This document shows, piece by piece, positions 6,313 through 8,236 of a stretch of 8,236 bases of DNA. The stretch is from DATAYF01 sp036272735 (GTDB lineage: Bacteria; Chloroflexota; Ktedonobacteria; Ktedonobacterales; Ktedonobacteraceae). The first letter of the stretch is position 1; each line of letters begins with the position of its first letter. The notes beneath the pieces were generated by a model that was not told the origin of the DNA, did not search any database, and worked only from the letters and a program-made list of their open reading frames with translations. The position numbers and the translations under genes are program-made. The DNA lies in NCBI GenBank assembly GCA_036272735.1, contig DATAYF010000356.1:1-8236 (forward strand), read 5' to 3'.

Positions 6313-6614
6313 CTAACCGTTCTGATCGACGGAAAGCAAAGAAACATACTGTGATTTGACATCATGTCATGTTTGTCCTCGCCGGTGACGCATAAGCCGT
6401 CCAACGATCGGCTTGTAAGGCCAGTTCAGAGCTGTGTCTGATTGTGGTTGGTCCTTGGTTTTGACGCATATCCGTGGCTGTAGTCTGGTTTGTGAACCAT
6501 ACCTTGGATCTGGCTCACTCTTGGTGATTCAGGTTGCTTGCTACTCGTACATTGATAGATCGTTCTACATAAAGAAATCCATGTATGCAGAAGGACCGGT
6601 GAAGATGGAAGTGA
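6313..6614. other. Gene-free stretch after the iron-protein gene
   Basis: No convincing coding region is seen. The dyad TGACAT-C-ATGTCA sits at 6357-6369, flanked by AAACAT (6342-6347) and ATGTTT (6369-6374), which could form an alternative stem. AAGCCG (6394-6399) pairs with CGGCTT (6409-6414) around a 9-base loop. Either could mark the 3' end of the operon transcript, but neither is followed by a T run. A GTG-started open stretch beginning at 6434 has no ribosome binding site and no recognisable motif. Confidence 0.5.
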
Positions 6615-6950
6615 AGCAAGTCGCTGCCCTCGAAGACGAGATTAGCCGTCACGGATATGGAGATGATTGAGGATGTGCTTACCATCACAGCCGTTTCCCT
6701 ATGCCTCCATCCCTGTTGTCCCCTCTGTGGCGAACCATCCACGCACACGCATAGCCTGTACTGGCTACTTGGCACATCTGTTCGCAAAATTGCCATCTTC
6801 GCCTTCTTCTCCTCTCTATTTGCTTGGTGTATGAACTCGAGAGAGAGAAAAGCAAGGATGTTCTTCTCACTATTCCCGAGAAAAAGCCTCAAGACTACAA
6901 GAAAAACAGGCGCTTGCAATGCCTCTTTCTCCTTTTTGCACAAAATCACT
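6615..6950 (+). pseudogene. Frameshifted N-terminal remnant of an ISL3-like transposase
   Basis: The frame through the ATG at 6657 reads IEDVLTITAVSLCLH, then CCPLCGEPSTHTHSLYW. This resembles the N-terminal zinc-finger segment of ISL3-family transposases (CPxCG..S..HSxY). In the family this is followed by LADLP, a basic VRxFxC stretch and CERKIF. Here those pieces seem to lie in other frames: LAHLFAKLP near 6767-6796 one base over, and LRLLLLS...ELEREKSKDVLLTIPE from about 6796 in the third frame. At least two indels are therefore needed, and after about 6950 nothing of the roughly 400-residue family length remains. No terminal inverted repeats were found. The zinc-finger match is short, so this is a moderate call; a chance Cys/His cluster is the alternative. 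Confidence 0.42.
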
Positions 6951-7379
6951 GATACTTTGCGAAGATAGCAGCTTAAGCAGTGATACCCCTAATATATTCT
7001 ATCGCTTTCTGGTTATCTTATCGAAAGGAGTGAACGATTGCCTCTCTGAGCTGATTTTTACTATTTGATTCGGAGTTGGCCCTCCAGAGGTGGGTACATC
7101 TACAAACTGCTGGCACAAGTTTTCCATGGCTGCAATTCCTCTACTGGCTACTTCGGTCATCCGTTCTCAAATAAGCTGATCCTTGTTTGCTTTCATCACC
7201 GCGCCATCAAAAGAGTAACGATGAAATAGTTGTATTAGTGTTCCGAACAAGCATTCACCTTTTCCGGAGTTCCGCTGGAATCGCTGCCTTTTTTAAGAGA
7301 TTTATTCCCTCTTCTTCACTAATCCTCCGTCGGCTCAACGCCCTTCTCAGGTCCAACGGCAGGCATCCTTACTTCCACC

Positions 7380-7407
7380 ATCGATAGGCAACGCACTGCC
7401 TATCGAT
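7380..7407. repeat. 11-bp perfect inverted repeat with 6-base loop
   Basis: ATCGATAGGCA (7380-7390) pairs exactly with TGCCTATCGAT (7397-7407) around ACGCAC. No T run follows on either strand. It could be a transcript end, a protein-binding dyad or the scar of a mobile element; no gene can be tied to it. Confidence 0.55.
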
Positions 7408-7579
7408 CTCTGTCAACAGGATCACCAGATAAACTCACCATTCCCGCCTTCCCGACGCGTCTCCGAGGTCCTTTGTTCCTCCAGCCAAGGAGCACAAGTT
7501 CACTGACGCCACCATGCTCACAGTGCACCCATGGTAGGCAGACAACAATGGTCAGACAGAACGATCGATCAGGTAGAGA

Positions 7580-7601
7580 GACAATGACAATGACAATGAC
7601 A
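7580..7601. repeat. Short tandem repeat, GACAAT x 3.7
   Basis: Three full GACAAT units and a GACA remainder lie head to tail inside a longer AG/AC-rich simple-sequence stretch (about 7540-7655). Such low complexity is in line with non-coding, decaying DNA. Confidence 0.7.
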
Positions 7602-7868
7602 GAGAACAGAGAGAGGATGACACATACACTCAGCGAACACACAGAGACAGACAAACACGTGCATCTGTTGCGTACCTGATAATTAAGGGATATACTCTTG
7701 GGAGAAACAGGGGCGAGTCAGGAACCAGCGAGAGTCCTTCTCTCCTGGCTGTTCCAATGCAGAGAGCAACGAAGAGATGTTCAACATAGTTGCGGAGCGC
7801 AGTCCCCTGGTTTCGAACCATGGGGAGGAAGTGCCGCCTCTTTTCTGGCGTTTTTGGAACACCTGTAA

Positions 7869-8162
7869 CAGCGAGATAAAAGTGGAGGCTCAGGCACTCT
7901 GGTTCACCAGAGAGCGACGGATCGCCTCCACGGGACCTTTCCAACAGAACGGTCGTGTTCCCATCGAGAAACCGCGAGGGGGGAAAACGTTCTCGGTCGA
8001 GGGATAACGCTCCTCGCGAGGCCGTGCTGGGTGAGGACGGGCGTCTTGTCAGAACGCCCTGATGTATCGGTCAGTGAAACCAAAGCTGGCATTCCGCAAG
8101 GGAGACCAGAGCTGCGGCCGAGGCCAGATACAAGCCCTTGCGTTCACGCATGGGGTATCTGA
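7869..8162 (+). pseudogene. Decayed 3' end of an IS200/IS605-type tnpB
   Basis: One frame is open from 7869 to the TGA at 8160-8162 (97 codons) but has no start codon context. It reads GTLVHQRATDRLHG, then RETARGENVLGRGITLLA, then VSETKAGIPQG and a tail ending TSPCVHAWGI. This resembles the end of TnpB/IS605 OrfB: CGxLV...R.H, a CPxCG knuckle, RDxNAAxNILxRG, then a variable basic-proline tail. The zinc-knuckle cysteines are missing and the spacing is off by one, so it is a pseudogene. The RuvC-like core expected upstream is not found. The tail runs into a hairpin (8131-8155) of the kind found at right ends of these elements, where tnpB commonly stops. The hairpin and position carry most of the weight; the alignment is from memory and weak by itself. 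Confidence 0.42.
8131..8155 (+). mobile_element. Candidate IS200/IS605 right-end hairpin
   Basis: CCC (8135-8137) and TGCG (8139-8142) pair with CGCA (8147-8150) and GGG (8152-8154), with one T-T mismatch and a four-base loop TTCA. The pattern AAGCCC..TGCG-loop-CGCA.GGGG followed closely by TGAC is the kind of subterminal hairpin seen at IS200/IS605 right ends. No left end or tnpA is present in the window, so the element is partial. Confidence 0.4.
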
Positions 8163-8236
8163 CACAAACAATTGCTACCTTCCCTGGTTACTTCGCAGTA
8201 TCAGATTTGGGGCATACTGCTTACTTGCTGATCTCC

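Larger units (their letters stand above)
6970..7868. other. About 900 bp with no supportable gene; decayed DNA with small repeats
   Basis: Every frame is broken into short stretches without clear ribosome binding sites or family motifs. The best is on the minus strand from 7292 to 6999. It is open except for one TGA at 7169-7167 and contains a 53-codon ATG-started piece (7160-6999); I recognise nothing in it. Other structures are an 11-bp hairpin (7380-7407), a hexanucleotide tandem repeat (7580-7601) within purine/AC-rich simple sequence up to about 7655, and a hairpin with one bulge (7804-7825). The 12-mer TACTGGCTACTT at 7142-7153 also occurs in the ISL3-like remnant at 6759-6770. Confidence 0.5.

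Noticed and set aside
6515..6949. 144-codon minus-strand open frame
   Set aside because: No recognisable domain, and it lies opposite the ISL3-like zinc-finger piece, which explains its composition.
7580..7601. CRISPR-like array
   Set aside because: The units are six bases and contiguous, with no spacers.
7473..7679. 68-codon open frame rich in Thr, Met, Arg and Glu
   Set aside because: Its sequence is a translation of simple repeats (GACAAT and AC/AG runs) without a start context.
7804..7825. tRNA T-arm-like GGTTCGAAACC on the minus strand
   Set aside because: The five-base stem and TTCRANN spacing are not met, and no acceptor or anticodon arm can be folded around it.

Overview
The window looks like a chromosomal piece of a soil-type, filamentous-growing bacterium. 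My best guess is Chloroflexota, class Ktedonobacteria. This is an inference from the style of the XRE-type regulator N-terminus, the large fused iron protein and the litter of insertion-sequence remnants. No rRNA or other taxonomic marker is present. Shine-Dalgarno sites of the AGGA/AAGGA type precede most genes.

Layout. Positions 1-156 (minus strand) hold the N-terminus of an XRE/Cro-type helix-turn-helix protein that runs off the left edge. A divergent intergenic region (157-336) carries a perfect 13+13 bp inverted repeat that looks like an operator. A six-helix membrane protein (337-1020, DUF4386-like) follows. A 497-bp gene-free gap (1021-1517) contains an exceptional 18-bp perfect hairpin. 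An AraC-family regulator (1518-2441) comes next.

Three same-strand genes follow and probably form an operon: a SnoaL-like/NTF2-fold protein (2568-2981), a PEBP (YbhB/YbcL-type) protein (3013-3540) and a very large protein (3625-6312, 895 aa). The large protein joins a VioB-type ferritin-like region, two CDGSH iron-sulfur modules flanking a divergent 4Fe-4S module, a group II-like truncated haemoglobin and a C-terminal conserved module. It is the most remarkable item in the window because several kinds of iron cofactor site lie on one chain. The AraC gene lies just upstream in the same direction and may control the operon, but nothing in the sequence proves it.

From 6313 to the right edge (about 1.9 kb) I see no intact gene. 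The stretch holds a frameshifted N-terminal remnant of what looks like an ISL3-family transposase (about 6615-6950). Near the right end there is a decayed 3' end of an IS200/IS605-type tnpB with a right-end-like hairpin (7869-8162). Between them are hairpins, a short tandem repeat and stop-interrupted open stretches. This is best read as a graveyard of mobile elements downstream of the operon.
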